A stretch of DNA of 64,000 bases, taken from Rhynchopus sp. YZ270_cl-10 (lineage: Eukaryota; Euglenozoa; Diplonemea; Diplonemida; Diplonemidae). Location: the NCBI GenBank assembly GCA_964035575.1, contig OZ037867.1, positions 1,364,001 to 1,428,000 on the forward strand. Direction: 5' to 3'. Shown here one piece after another: positions 33,616-44,646 of the stretch. Below the pieces are notes generated by a model, which saw only the letters and a list, made by a program, of their open reading frames with translations, was not told the origin of the DNA and ran no database searches. The position numbers were made by a program, and so were the translations under genes. Within the stretch, counting starts at the first letter, position 1; the number at the start of each line of letters is the position of its first letter.

Positions 33616-34505
33616 AAACCGGAAAGGAAAGATGGGGAGGAGGAGGGAGGAGGAGGAGGAGGAGGAGGACAGGAAAAAGAACCGCTCGCGTTTTATATAC
33701 GTTGAGTGACTTTAGATTTACCTTTTTTTTTTATATGATTTTCGCGTCGCCTGGACAAAAAAAATGCAAGGTTTTTTTGAAAACTTTTTGTCGGGTGGGG
33801 GAAAGTAGGTCCATTAGGAAAGTAGGTGTTTGTTTTTTTTGAGAGATTTGTAGCGATTTTTCTCTTTTTTGCATTCGGAAATACCTGAAATGCTAGATTT
33901 GAATATTAGAACTAACGATGATGTTGATGCAGCAAGAAACTGTCATCTGTCTGTCAAAACCCCCATATTTCCCATTTTCTCATCCAAAAAAAAAAAGGAA
34001 GGAAAAAACAGATGACAGTGCAGACACCCGAGAAGAGAGCAGCTGTTTACTGTCAAACTGTGTTTTTTATGCCTACTAGCGTAGCTTAAAGGAGAAATAT
34101 GTTCCGATACGGTTGCCAATCACCCCTTCAACAAGGGTAATTGAGCAATCAACGAAAAACCTTTTCCCCTTTTAACTTACCTGTCAGAGTTACCATCGAT
34201 TAATCTATTTTTCTTGTCTCACAGTTGCATTGCTTCAATGCAACGGAAATACATAAGTAACCCCGTACCCTTCCCTTGAGAGCACATTGCACCCCACGCC
34301 CAATATTGCCTGAGAAATAACAAAAAGTCACCTGGCCCACACCCGCCTTTATTACATTTTTTTGTGCGCACATTCGTCTGTGAGAACCACAAAGAAGGCA
34401 TACCCCTTCTTTACTTCCCTTCCGCACATCTCATATCCATGAACGAACCCTTCCCTTTACTTGCAATTACCTTTAAACAGACACCAGCCCACAGACACGA
34501 CAACA
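33616..34505. other. Intergenic DNA with an inverted repeat and a dispersed repeat
   Basis: A GGA run follows the upstream stop (33633-33670). ACTGTCATCTGT near 33939 and ACAGATGACAGT near 34009 form a 12-bp inverted repeat about 60 bp apart. A dispersed repeat lies at 34072-34193. A possible acceptor-like pyrimidine stretch and AG pairs (CCTTTAAACAG) precede the next gene near 34470-34480. Confidence 0.5.
34072..34193 (+). repeat. Dispersed repeat, copy 1 (pair with 47638-47760)
   Basis: Shares about 120 bp, same orientation, with 47638-47760, including GCGTAGCTTAAAGGAGAAAT, GCCAATCACCCCT, GCAATCAACGAAAAA and CAGAGTTAC, with scattered mismatches and small indels. No coding capacity. It may be a short non-autonomous element or a remnant. 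Confidence 0.75.
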
Positions 34506-35273
34506 ATGTCCCGCTTCACGAAGGCCATTGTACGCTTGCCTTGCGAGGCTCTGGTGCGTGGGATCAGCACAGCGAACCTGGGTGCAGTGGACTACAGCAA
34601 CGCAGTCAAGCAGCACGAATCATATGTCCAGGCGCTTGAGACCTGTGGTCTCGATGTCACCGTGCTGCCTGCAGACGAACGCTTTCCGGACTCCGTCTTC
34701 GTCGAAGACGCTGCGCTGATGACGCCACACTGCGCCATCGTGACCAACCCTGGAGCACCCAGCCGCCGTGGCGAAACGGAGGACATGCTTCCTGTGGTGA
34801 AGTCGTTCTACGAGAATGTGTACCGCATCAACGCGCCAGGCACTGTGGAGGCAGGCGACATCATGATGGTGAAGGACCACTACTACATCGGGCTGTCTGC
34901 ACGGACGGACGCTCTTGGGGCAGCACAGCTGATGGTGCATCTGCGGGCGCATGGGATGACGGGGTCGATTGTGCCTCTGTCCGAGGTGCTGCATCTGAAG
35001 ACAGGGCTGGGGTATCTCGAGAACGACTACCTGCTTGCATGCGGCGAGTTCGTGCACCACCCTGCATTCCGCAAGTTCAAAATGCTCCAAGTGGACCCAT
35101 CCGAATCCTACGCAGCCAACAGCGTCTGGGTCAACGACACCGTCCTCGTACCCGAAGGCTTCCCTAAAACACGTAAACTCATTGAAAGCGCAGGCTTCGC
35201 GACACACGCCGTCGATGTGTCGGAGTACCGCAAGCTTGACGGCGGGCTGAGCTGTCTTTCCCTGCGTTTTTAA
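34506..35273 (+). CDS. ddaH: N(G),N(G)-dimethylarginine dimethylaminohydrolase, 255 aa
   Basis: Predicted cytosolic enzyme that hydrolyses asymmetric dimethylarginine and monomethylarginine to citrulline plus an amine. The catalytic triad of the amidinotransferase fold is visible: Glu115 in GTVEAGDIM, His163 in LSEVLHLKTG and Cys250 in DGGLSCLSLRF. The acidic substrate-binding stretch DSVFVEDA lies at 62-69. Length and residue positions are offset by one from the Pseudomonas enzyme (Glu114, His162, Cys249; 254 aa), and the protein ends right after the Cys motif as in bacterial forms. The start MSRFTKAIV aligns with the family N-terminus; the frame is open upstream but the earlier part is leader. 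No intron. The close bacterial fit is compatible with lateral transfer. Confidence 0.93.
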   Translation: MSRFTKAIVRLPCEALVRGISTANLGAVDYSNAVKQHESYVQALETCGLDVTVLPADERFPDSVFVEDAALMTPHCAIVTNPGAPSRRGETEDMLPVVKSFYENVYRINAPGTVEAGDIMMVKDHYYIGLSARTDALGAAQLMVHLRAHGMTGSIVPLSEVLHLKTGLGYLENDYLLACGEFVHHPAFRKFKMLQVDPSESYAANSVWVNDTVLVPEGFPKTRKLIESAGFATHAVDVSEYRKLDGGLSCLSLRF

Positions 35274-35966
35274 ATTAAGGATTTTATGGGGGATTGGGCT
35301 CTTAAGGATTACCGGCTATAAGGGCCGGTCCTACCCACTCGAAAAAGACCGGCTGACCGGGTGTACAATTTGTACACACAAAAATACCCGATTTTTTGAA
35401 AAACAAACCAAAGGGAACCCTTTGGTCGTCGAAATTCCCCAGCCAAAATTGGTCACAACATCGGCCGATTTTTCAAAAATCTCAAAAAAAAAAAATCTGA
35501 ATTTTCAACAACCTTCCTTCGCCCCCCCCTGTATGGGCAACCGAAGGTGAAGTAAGGTATAGTATTGAAATCGATGCGGGGGGGAAAGGGTCAATATTAC
35601 AAACCCGGATTTTGAGGAAAATTTTAGTGTCAGGCGATTGTAGACACAAAAAAAATAAAGGTTCATATTTTGGCTGACACCATACCAGGGGTGTTGTTTG
35701 GTCTTTTTACATACGTAACAATACAGCCTTCTTCCCTCTCTACCTCCCTGATCTGATACAGTATCAAAAGATACAATTACCCTGAAACAAACCACACCCC
35801 GCCTCTTCCACACACCACATCACCACTGTGCAGTCTCTATTTTCTTCTCCTTTCTTCACACAAAACCCAACCCGTATACCCAAACACTTGCCCTCCAGCG
35901 TTTGTTTTCCCCTGTTTTTGTTTCGTTTTGTTCTGTTCTGTTCCCCAACCCCCTTTCTCTTCAAGT
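35274..35966. other. Intergenic DNA with a dispersed repeat
   Basis: No gene. Short inverted pieces such as ACCGGCTATAAGGGCCGGT (35310-35328) follow the upstream stop. The segment 35522-35627 is shared with 57595-57710 in the same orientation. A pyrimidine-rich leader precedes the ATG at 35967. Confidence 0.6.
35522..35627 (+). repeat. Dispersed repeat, copy 1 (pair with 57595-57710)
   Basis: Shared blocks include GGTATAGTATTGAAATCGAT, GGGCAACCG with GGTGAAGTA, and GATTTTGAGGAAAATTTTAG; the second copy has a small insertion. Not coding in either place. Confidence 0.75.
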
Positions 35967-38448
35967 ATGTCTCCTGGTGGGGATGACGGAAGTGGACCCC
36001 TGCCCTTGGAGAATGAACAACAGGCTACCTCTTCCATAGCTGGTCTACAAGGCTCTCTTGCAGAAACTGTGAGGAAGCTGTGGACAGAGAAGGAGATGCT
36101 CAGTGCTCACATTGATGTCTTAAAGCGTTGTGTTTGGGACAAGACGTTTACTCCCGATGACTTGGGTGCTGCTGTGAAGCATTTTATGGATGTCCCACCA
36201 AGCGAGGCCGATGTATGCACCACGATCTCCACGCTCGAGGATCGGCTGGCCAAGCTCGAGGATCTGCTAAAGGTATAACCCTTATTTTTGTAGTTTCTAT
36301 TCACTTAACCTTTGAGTTGAGTCATTACATGTGGTTGTACTGTCTGTGTGGCATAGGGAACTTTGGAGGCACGGCGAGTGGTCTACGTGCGTTTCCACAT
36401 CATTTGTGTTTTGTTTTTCTAGCATGACCCATTCGCAACATGTGTGTGTTGGGGTTGCAAAGTCGGCAGTGGAGATGCACAGTGTGGTGCAACTTTGTTT
36501 TTATTTTCTTTCATTCACTTTCCCCGCAAACAGAGCGTTATGAATCAGCTGGAGGAGGTGCAGAAGCAGCAGACACGGGTTTAGGTCCCCCAGACCTGAG
36601 CAACTGGGTCTGGGAAGACAGGCTCAACACTGCTATCCTCGAAGGTGAATACATAGGGGACGGGGCTGCCGATGAGACGCTTAGCTACCTCAAGGGGTTT
36701 CTGAATGTGGGCAATGAGGAGGACCGTGACTACGCTACTGTAACCCTGAAAGGTAGGGGCGGCTACCCCCAGTCCAAGATCTTCTGCCACATGGGGCTAA
36801 TGGGCATGGGGAAGACGCGCCTGCACAACGAACTGTGCTCGCCCGACTCAGCAGTCGGGAAGAGTGTGGTAAAGGCAATGGAGGAGGTAGGGAAGCCGGT
36901 GAGGTTCATCCGAATTACTTACAACGAGGGACGCTCATTCGAGGGCGTGACGGGTCCGATAAACAAGGATACTTTTTTGAAGCATCTGTTGTGCTTCCAT
37001 GGTCTCAATGGAAAAGAGGCAGCAAAGGTGAACAATGCGCATGATGCTGTACGTCACATCCGTGAGAAGCTGGGCATGCAAGCGGGCGACACCCTCGTTA
37101 TATGTGTTGACGAACTCATGAAGATGGAGGGGTACGGTGTTGACACACACCTGAACAAGGTAGGGAGGCTGATGCAGCAACTTCTAGTAATGCAAGACAC
37201 AGCTGACGCTGACGCGCCTCTTGTTTTCCTGTTTTCTGCTGTTACCAAGGAAGTGCTTGACGCTGCCGAGATGGCATCGAGCCGCCGGGCAATATCAGCC
37301 AAGCTCCCCCTTCTTAGTGAGAAACAGTTACGAAACCTCTTGTTCAAAATGCATCCGGATCTTACACAATACAAAGGAGTACGGGTGTTTGAGTTGCTCT
37401 TAAAGCTCTGTGCACCCACACCTCGGTACGTACTGGAGGGTTTGCCACGTGCGTTCAAGAAGCAAGCAAGGGAGATCTCACCCAGTTGCCTTCCCACAGT
37501 ACTGCAACATGTACTTGACATCAGCCAATCCAAGATGTATTCTGATTCAGATGACAAACTTGTCCACGGCACTGTTCGGAACATGTTGCAAGGGGAGGAC
37601 CTGACTGACTCACAAAAGAAGTGCCTCGCAGACAAGGGGTGGCTGTGCAAAGCAAGCAATGGCAAACCCTCTCTGCACCCGATGGTTCAAATGCAGGGAA
37701 AAAACCCAACTGCCTGTCTGCCGTTCTCAACAACATGTTCCGATTTGATTTCAATGCTGCACCAAACGGCGAGGCTAATGCAGAAGAGGTGTTCATGTAC
37801 TTTGAGCAAGCAAGGCGGATGAGCTTTCCACCTAACATGACGACAACGCTTGCCCTGCACTACCCCGGGGGGAACTTCCATGAAATGAAAGGAGACATGA
37901 AGGACAAGTCCCTGACAGTACCGAACGGTCCGATCACAGCGGTGCAAAACTTCAGCGATGCGGATGTCTGCAGAGATGCGCTCGACAAAGGGGAAATTGT
38001 AGTTTCTAAGAAGCGAACTGAACCAGGGGTGGAGTGCATCTTTCCTTTTCATTCCGCAACTGCTCCCCACACTGTGTGTGCTGGCGTGCAGGTAAAGTTC
38101 ACAGACACCGTGGAGGCGGGGGTCGGAGAAAAGATATTCGCGAATCCTACTATGGAGCAGTTGGGCAAGGACACAAGGTACCAGTGTTGTGGAATCCTGT
38201 TTGCGACACATGAGGGCAGTGCGAAAAATTTCACCAACGTCTGCTCATTCAACGCGAAGAGTCTCATCGAGTTGATGGAACCCAAGGTCGGGCCGCTGCG
38301 TGTGTTGTATGAGAAGGGGCCTTTAAGCGCAACCTCATTTGTGTTGGCTTCACGTCCTGTGTGGCCTGCAACGCTCTCTCAGTCACCGACCAGAACAAGC
38401 GCGATACGATGGGTGCCGTTCCTCCGGAGCATCTGCAAACACATTTAG
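35967..38448 (+). CDS. Coiled-coil and P-loop NTPase gene, spliced; 3' part unresolved, possibly broken
   Basis: Exon 1 (35967-36272, 102 codons) starts MSPGGDDGSG and ends in a leucine-heptad stretch (TLEDRLAKLEDLLK) that looks like a coiled coil. A GTATAA donor and an acceptor at 36534-36535 join it in phase 0 to a long exon from 36536. That exon encodes a P-loop (GLMGMGKTRL), a Walker B-like strand (DTLVICVDELMK) and a sensor-like strand (APLVFLFSAVTKE) followed by arginines. This architecture recalls the large ATPase families with one NTPase domain and a variable tail, such as the RHS/Crinkler-like group; that assignment is tentative. Coding signal continues to 38448 but not in a single frame, so the gene may have more introns or about one break. 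Product function is unknown. Confidence 0.55.
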
Positions 38449-39396
38449 AAGGAAAAAAAATTTTTTTTAAAGACAAATGCATACAAGTATAGCGGCCGTC
38501 ACGACGGGAAAAAATTTTTTTGTCGGGGAGGTCACGGCCGTGAAGAAAATCTGAAAAATTTAACGGCAGTGAAATTTTACAGTGATCACGGCCGTGAAAT
38601 ATTTACACGCTTTGTGCTTGTTTCTTCTTTTTCGTTCGTAGACAGGGCCAACCCCCTTTCCCATCCCTCCCAACTCATTCTTGGGGGGTAAAAGCAACAT
38701 AAAAAGTGCAAAAAAAGTCGGCCCCACTGCGATCGGGAAGGTGACGACACGAATGAGCACTTATGGTGGTCCTGCCCTGCCTGCGATGCTATACGCTCAG
38801 ATCCTAGTTTCCACTCCGTCACAACTGCTGACAGGTCACCTACTGTGACCTGTCCAAGGTACACTGTTAATGAGAGGGCTGTTGTATTTCAAATCAACCT
38901 TTTTTTTTAATTGATAGTCATGCAACGAGAGAGGCTACGTGTCATCTTACAAATTTTTTTTTCTTAAATTAGATGTGGATGATGGGCACATTGTTTTTGA
39001 TGTATATTTTTCTTGTTGTTCTCTTGGATGGGAAGGAGAACTAAGTCTATTTAGTCAACTCTTTTTTTGTTGAGCAAATAAGCATTTTTCACTTGTTGTG
39101 ACGTTGGGTGATTTCAATAAAAAACCCAAATAAAAAACCCATCACCCCCTCCCATATTCCCTTACCCAAACCCCCGTAGAATGTTCGTTTATTTTTATTT
39201 TTTTATTTTCATCCCGAACGCTTTTTTCTTAAAAAGTTCACATCCTCGTTTCCCTCCTCCTTCTCCTCTCCCCTTCTCACCCCTAGAATTACATGTTTTT
39301 TTTTGAGGTGTGTGTGCACGTGCGGCACATTCATCTTCTTTTTTTTTTTTTTTTTTTTGTACCTCGGTCCTCGATCTTTCGATTGAAAATAATATC
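38449..39396. other. AT-rich intergenic DNA, no gene seen
   Basis: Contains repeated ACGGCCGTGA pieces (about 38528-38602, both orientations of CACGGCCGTG), a hairpin CAGGTCACC/GGTGACCTG-like near 38831-38852, and long T runs including about 20 T near 39338-39357. No supported ORF. Confidence 0.6.
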
Positions 39397-39625
39397 TTAA
39401 CCCTATAAGAGCCAAGCCATATTTTCAAGCCACTTTTGAGTTTTGGTTTTTGGGGCTCTCCAACCGGTAAAGGGACCCCAGATGCAAATTTTTGATCGTA
39501 CCTGGCCGCAATTGAAAGATTTTGAACACGGCTTTCAATTCCATTTTTTTAAGTTTTTTTTCGAAAAAAAATGTTATCCCCAAAATTGGGTGATCTATGA
39601 TCGTCTCCGTGGGACACGTAACAGG

Positions 39626-39719
39626 CTGTGAGAGCTTGTGAGAGCCTGTGAGACCTTGTGAGAGCTTGTGAGAGTCTGTGAGAGCCTGTGAGAGCTTGTG
39701 AGACCTTGTGAGAGCTTGT
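39626..39719 (+). repeat. GTGAGAGCYT minisatellite, left block
   Basis: About nine degenerate 10-bp units of TGTGAGAGCTTGTGAGAGCC type, cut off by the short retroelement copy at 39720 and resuming after the full copy at 44914. The same array continues at 45320-45553, so the insertion landed inside an existing minisatellite. Confidence 0.9.
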
Positions 39720-40067
39720 GGGGGTCTCTTTAGGATAAAATATGGGGGGAAAGGTCTTTTTTGGTTAATAGCGCCGAAAAAACGGCAGCGAGGTATGTGG
39801 TCATGAGGGCGAGACTGGGGAAACACAACACAAAAATACTGATGAAGGTGGTGGTGAGATTTCCCCGTACCGTCCTCAACCAACCTTGCCGAAGCAAGTG
39901 GTAAGCAATAACAACAAAAGGGCACGTAGCAATAGAGAAATGGTACGCGCAAAAAAAATATATCCATAGCGAAAAAGGGGGAGGGGAAAAGACTTTCTTA
40001 TTCGCGACATATTTTATCCTAGAGACCCCCCTGGCGTAGCAAAGCTACTTAAACAAGTTTACAGTAT
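39720..40067. mobile_element. Short internal-deletion copy of the tyrosine-recombinase retroelement
   Basis: These 348 bp consist of the left end of the adjacent full element (78 bp), one copy of its 29-bp internal direct repeat (39798-39826), and its right end (241 bp), nearly identical throughout. It is what remains if the full element loses everything between its two 29-bp repeats, and it lies directly next to the full copy with no spacer. Confidence 0.85.
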
Positions 40068-40441
40068 GGGGGTCTCTTTAGGATAAAATATGGGGGGAAA
40101 GGTCTTTTTTGGTTAATAGCGCCGAAAAAACGGCAGCGAGGTATGTGGTCATGAGGGCGAGACTGGGGAAACACCCGTCGCTCGTGCCCTGACCTGTGCC
40201 CAACTTTGACGCCACACTGAGGTAGCGTTCTCCACGTGAGAAGCATAATCTCCAATACTGTCTCATGACAGAAAACAACTCCGAACACAAAAAATATGGC
40301 ACGAAAAAACGTAACGTAGGTAAAAAACAGCCCCACGCGAAACACACGCACGAAACATCAAAAACAACAACCTTGACTCGACCATTCGCACTCCGACGAC
40401 CAGAAAAAACAAAGCCACACCCTAGAAAATAGAAAAAACAT

Positions 40442-42110
40442 CTACTGCAGGACATCGTCAGACACTCTCATCCCCGACGCCTCCTCCACGACGTGACCAA
40501 ACCTGTTGGGACTCAAACTCACGCCCTGACCTGCCAGCTTCTGTCGGGACCCCCAGTCGGCGGGCATCTCGTCGGTCTTAATCCACCTGATGTGAAGGTG
40601 TGCCTTCGCTGCGGAGAGTCGCGTGCTCATCCTCCTCAGAATGGAGTTGCCCAGGCGGGTGCGGGAGTGGCCTCTCCTGAGGACATACTTCACCGCCTCG
40701 TTGTCCACGAAAAGAACGATAGCTGTGTGGCCGCCCTCCAAAGCTGCTGCCATGCCCTTCTCAGCCGCACGCAGCTCCAACACAAACATCTCTCCGGAGG
40801 TGTGCGTCGATTCCCACCGTCCGTGCCTTTCGACGCCAGAAAAAGAGTTCTGCAGCTTCGACACCCAGCCCCAGCCTGTCGTGGACGCGTCGGTCCATAC
40901 TGCGATGGAGAAATGTATCGGGGGCGGAGAGGGGAAGGGAACCGTCACACAAGTCTGAATGTTCGCCACAGCGAAAGCTGCCAACTCCTCCTTCGTCGCA
41001 ACGTGCATGGCCACGTCGTCATCCCATGACAGCTTCTTGCGGGAGACGAGTTGTGCTTTACTGCGCACGAACTGCAAAGTGTGGCAAAGAAAACATAGCT
41101 TGAAATCCAGGACGTACGCGGCTCTGAACACAAGTCCGCATACCTTCCACCATTTTCGTAGGGAACAGGTCTCCAGCTTCAGGGTGTCATGAATGATGCG
41201 TGATGACTTTAACCTCCACTCCTCTGGTAACGAAAAAGATTGCAACGGAAGGTTCCACACTATGCCGATGAAGTCAACGACTTCAGCCGGTTTTGCCATG
41301 GACTTCTTCACGTTTACCTCCGCACCCGCACGCTGCAGACGGTCACGCACAAAAGCCGTCTTAGCCGCCGCCTCAGCAGGATATGCACCCCACACAAAAA
41401 TGTCGTCAAGGTACACAACACCCCATTTGTTCAGAATGGGGCCAAGAAAAATCTCAGAAGTGTTCTGCGCGATGTACAGCGCGTACGCAAAACCCATGTA
41501 GACGCGCCCATCTAAACCAACGTCCCCCAGCCTGCACACAAAAATATTTGGACACCTCGGGTGAGAGGGGGAACTGGTGGAAATACCCCTTTAGGTCGGT
41601 CTGTTGAGCAAAGCGTGCGTTTGACACCTTAAGCATTGTTGCAAGCTTGTGGGGGTTGACCAGGGAGAAAGGCTGTGGCTTGGCGATCCTTTTGTTAACA
41701 GGACGTCCGTCCACCACTAGCCTCCGCAGTTGCGGGTCACTCTTCGGGACGTCAAAAACGCAAACTGCGCCCTTCTTGCGGTCAGTCCGAGCAAGAGGAA
41801 TCAATACCTTCGACTTCACGCACTCCGACACAAAAGAATTTGGGATTTTTGACTTCGGGCCAGGGAGCGGGATCGGTCCAGATAAAGCATCTGCAATTTT
41901 ACGTCCGGAAGTACACCACTGCAGGAAATCAGAGTCCTTCCCTACCTCCTCAGCCATCCTGCGCACGGCCTCCAACACGATTAGGCCCGTGGGGAAAGAA
42001 TCAAGGCTTTTCTTTATGATGGGGGGGGCCTTGCAGAGCCCCACGGGGAAGTAGTCGGGGTCAGGCACCTCTATCCCCTCGTCGCAGACTGGTAGGGGAT
42101 ATTTCGCCCC
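40442..42110 (-). CDS. Reverse transcriptase and RNase H region of the retroelement
   Basis: Fingers/palm motifs are visible: RRLVVDGRPVNKR, QTDLKGYFHQFPL and the active-site strand VVYLDDIFVWG. RNase H follows with AVWTDASTTGWGW, LELRAAEKGM, LFVDNEAVKYVL and a C-terminal HIRWIKTDEMPADWGSR. This RT-RNase H arrangement without an aspartic protease or DDE integrase fits the YR retroelements. Coding signal is not in one frame throughout; the region is close to whole. Confidence 0.8.
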
Positions 42111-42115
42111 GTTGA

Positions 42116-43468
42116 TCAGTGCAGCAACTGCAGGGTCTTCAGCTCCTCCGTCTCCCTCATCCGTGCAGATACGTTCGTCGCGTTCAGGTATGCCGCTGTC
42201 TGCCCCACGTTGCTGTGTCGCAGGAGTAGACGCATTCTTTCGTTTGATGCCCCCTGCAGTTGAATCGCTTGCGCCGCTCCTCTCTTGAATGAGTGCATCC
42301 ACGTCCCCTTTGGCATGACCTTGCGAATGCGCTCCATCAGCGACTCGAACTCTCGTGTGTTGCCCCCCATCACGGTGTTGTGGTGTTGCACAGTTCTCCA
42401 AAAAGACACCGCGATTGCTGTTAGAGGACCCGGAGGAAGATAGATGGGGGGGCGAGCCACCAGGACGCCCTTCTCCTTCGCAAATAGTTCTGCTCCTACC
42501 TTGATCGGCGACTCCCCTGCACAATGAATCTCGCGCCAATCCGATTTGTTCAGAAAACGTAGGTCTGGGACGCGGGACCTCGTCATGTAGGACATCGCAG
42601 CTAAAGCGGCGGCATGTTGGTCTCCGGCCTTGACAAGCTTGTTCACGCCGGTGATGACATCGGAGGGAGGAAGAGGTGGCGCCTGTCTCGGACGTACCGC
42701 CGCAGATAGTCTTCTGAGCGCCTTCTTTGCCCCCAATACACGGACCGTTGCGACCCCTCTGATCCCTCGCCGCTTGCACTCTCGCAGGATCTTGCACATG
42801 TAGCCTACTACGGAGCGGGGGGCCGCCGTACGTAGCCTGCGGTGCGCGAACTGCAGAAGATGCACTTCCTTGCTCAGATGAGGAGCAGTTGCGCAGCCCC
42901 TCAGGAAATCGCTCCACACTCGTTGCACCTCTCCTTGGGTCGTGGGGGCAGTCGCGTGCAGGTGCAGTTCGTCCCACGGAATCCTCTCGTGCATCGCCCT
43001 CCCCAGGGCCTTTCCATCCCTGATGGAGAAAAAGTTGTGGTCGACCAAATTGCGGGGACCTCCTTTCGCTCGTGGTAGCCGCGATGCGAATCTTGTCGTT
43101 GGGGAAGGTGGTGGAGACAGATTTGGAGGAGGGCATACGCCCCATCGTAGTGGTGCCGGCTCTTCTTCCGCTTGGTGCAGGCCAACGTGTAGGCTGTCTG
43201 GGCGCAAAGCTGCCTTGTTGTTCTTGTTTTGGCGCAAAGCTGCCTTCTTGTTGTTCTCTTTTGGGCGCAAAGCTGCCTTGTTGTTTGGGCGCAAAGCTGC
43301 CGAATTGTTGACCTTTTTGTCTTTGTCTTTTATCAGGCGCGAAGCTGCCGAATTGTTTTTGTCTTTGTTGTTGTTGTTGTTGTTGTTGTTTTTGTTCTTG
43401 TTTTTGATTTTGATTTTGTTTTTTCTCAGGCGCAACGAAGCAGCCGATGTTTTTTGTCCCAGGTGCAC
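42116..43468 (-). CDS. Tyrosine recombinase ORF of the retroelement
   Basis: The C-terminal part has the YR signature: HSFKRGAAQAIQLQG followed by LLLRHSNVGQTAAYLN, i.e. the His-x-x-Arg box, the second conserved His, and the catalytic Tyr. The N-terminal part is low complexity, with Asn/Lys runs and repeated SAALRPK-type units encoded by a local minisatellite (about 43200-43340). The frame is overlapped along most of its length by another long open frame leading into RT; overlapping pol frames are known in DIRS-like elements. Confidence 0.75.
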   Translation of the reverse strand: MHLGQKTSAASLRLRKNKIKIKNKNKNNNNNNNNKDKNNSAASRLIKDKDKKVNNSAALRPNNKAALRPKENNKKAALRQNKNNKAALRPDSLHVGLHQAEEEPAPLRWGVCPPPNLSPPPSPTTRFASRLPRAKGGPRNLVDHNFFSIRDGKALGRAMHERIPWDELHLHATAPTTQGEVQRVWSDFLRGCATAPHLSKEVHLLQFAHRRLRTAAPRSVVGYMCKILRECKRRGIRGVATVRVLGAKKALRRLSAAVRPRQAPPLPPSDVITGVNKLVKAGDQHAAALAAMSYMTRSRVPDLRFLNKSDWREIHCAGESPIKVGAELFAKEKGVLVARPPIYLPPGPLTAIAVSFWRTVQHHNTVMGGNTREFESLMERIRKVMPKGTWMHSFKRGAAQAIQLQGASNERMRLLLRHSNVGQTAAYLNATNVSARMRETEELKTLQLLH

Positions 43469-43527
43469 TGAAGCCGCTGGTTCGCTCTCCCACTTCCATC
43501 TCTCTCTGGTCAGTGGTGCCGTAGTTA

Positions 43528-44646
43528 CTACCTGCGAGGGGCGTAGGAATGGTTCCGAAAAAACCAGTTCGGGCGTTGGTTGGCACCTCCTCTGGAGTGC
43601 CGCGGCTTGTTTTCTGTTCTCGGACGCTTAGGTGCCCTTCCTCCCTGTGCATGAGATGTCGGAGCCTTTCTCTTCTGTCCAACCCCTGCTGCTGCCTTCA
43701 GGGCGGCTTTCCTGTCCGAGGAGACCCCGTTTGAGGCGGTCATGGATTTGGAGAAGGCCTGGGCCGCCTCCCATCCTTCCTTCGCCCGGATGCCTAGGTG
43801 CATCACAGAGTTGAGGAGACCGGACAGGATGTCGTTCGGTGGGGAACCTTCCAAGATGCTGAACATGATATCCATGCTCGCCTTGATGGCATCCCTGGCG
43901 TCCCCTTGCTCCCTTGGCAGGTACATCTCGGTGAGGCGGTTGCGGAGGGTAAGCAGCTGTACCTCCGAGAGCTCGTGCCATTTGTCCGGGACGAGCAGTA
44001 CATTGTCCACTGTGAGCTTCTTGGTAGGGGCGGAAGCCTCGCCTTCGCTCTCGCTATCCCCGATGCTCGCATCCTTCTTCTCATCCTCTGACTTGTCCTC
44101 ATGTGTAGGGAGGGGGGGGGCGGGGGGGGCAGGGTGTTGTGTGTTGGAACGAGGGGTGAAGTGCACGGTGAGGCGTTCGCGCTCCTCGTCCCTCTCTGCG
44201 TCTCTCACGCTCTCCGCCGCAAACGCTTCAGCAACGGTGTTCACGGAAGCGGGAGGGGTAGGCACTTCGGGGGAGTGAGGCAGCTCGGCGTCGCCCTCCC
44301 TCACGACAGCTCCAAAAAGCTCGTCTCCCAGCCTCTTCCGGAGGACTCCAAGGAGCAAAAGAAGACGCAGACAGGGAACATCTGTCCAGTCCGAGGGCAC
44401 AGTTCCCGTGACGCGTGCCAACGCAGCGCGCACGTGTTCCTCCCCGAAATCTTCCTTCTCCCCCCGGAAATCCTCAAACGTCCGGACGCACAGCGCGCCC
44501 GTGACGGACTCCCAGGCGTTTCCCAGTGCAGACTTCACGGCGTCCGACGAATCCGCAACGATGTTCGCAACATCTCGCGACATCCGGAACGACCGTGACC
44601 CACTCTTGGCCCTGAGCGACTCCAGCGCTTCATCCATAGTGGTCAT
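43528..44646 (-). CDS. Gag-like ORF of the retroelement (372 aa)
   Basis: It starts with ATG inside the 29-bp direct repeat (MTTMDEALESLRAKSG). The N-terminal half is mostly helical, a Glu/Asp/Lys-rich acidic stretch lies in the middle (KSEDEKKDASIGDSESEGEA), then another helical part, and a basic Gly/Arg/Lys-rich tail with KRPRTENKPRHSRGG that could bind RNA. There is no CCHC knuckle. Position at the 5' end of the coding strand and the basic tail are the reasons for the gag-like call. Confidence 0.6.
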   Translation of the reverse strand: MTTMDEALESLRAKSGSRSFRMSRDVANIVADSSDAVKSALGNAWESVTGALCVRTFEDFRGEKEDFGEEHVRAALARVTGTVPSDWTDVPCLRLLLLLGVLRKRLGDELFGAVVREGDAELPHSPEVPTPPASVNTVAEAFAAESVRDAERDEERERLTVHFTPRSNTQHPAPPAPPLPTHEDKSEDEKKDASIGDSESEGEASAPTKKLTVDNVLLVPDKWHELSEVQLLTLRNRLTEMYLPREQGDARDAIKASMDIMFSILEGSPPNDILSGLLNSVMHLGIRAKEGWEAAQAFSKSMTASNGVSSDRKAALKAAAGVGQKRKAPTSHAQGGRAPKRPRTENKPRHSRGGANQRPNWFFRNHSYAPRR

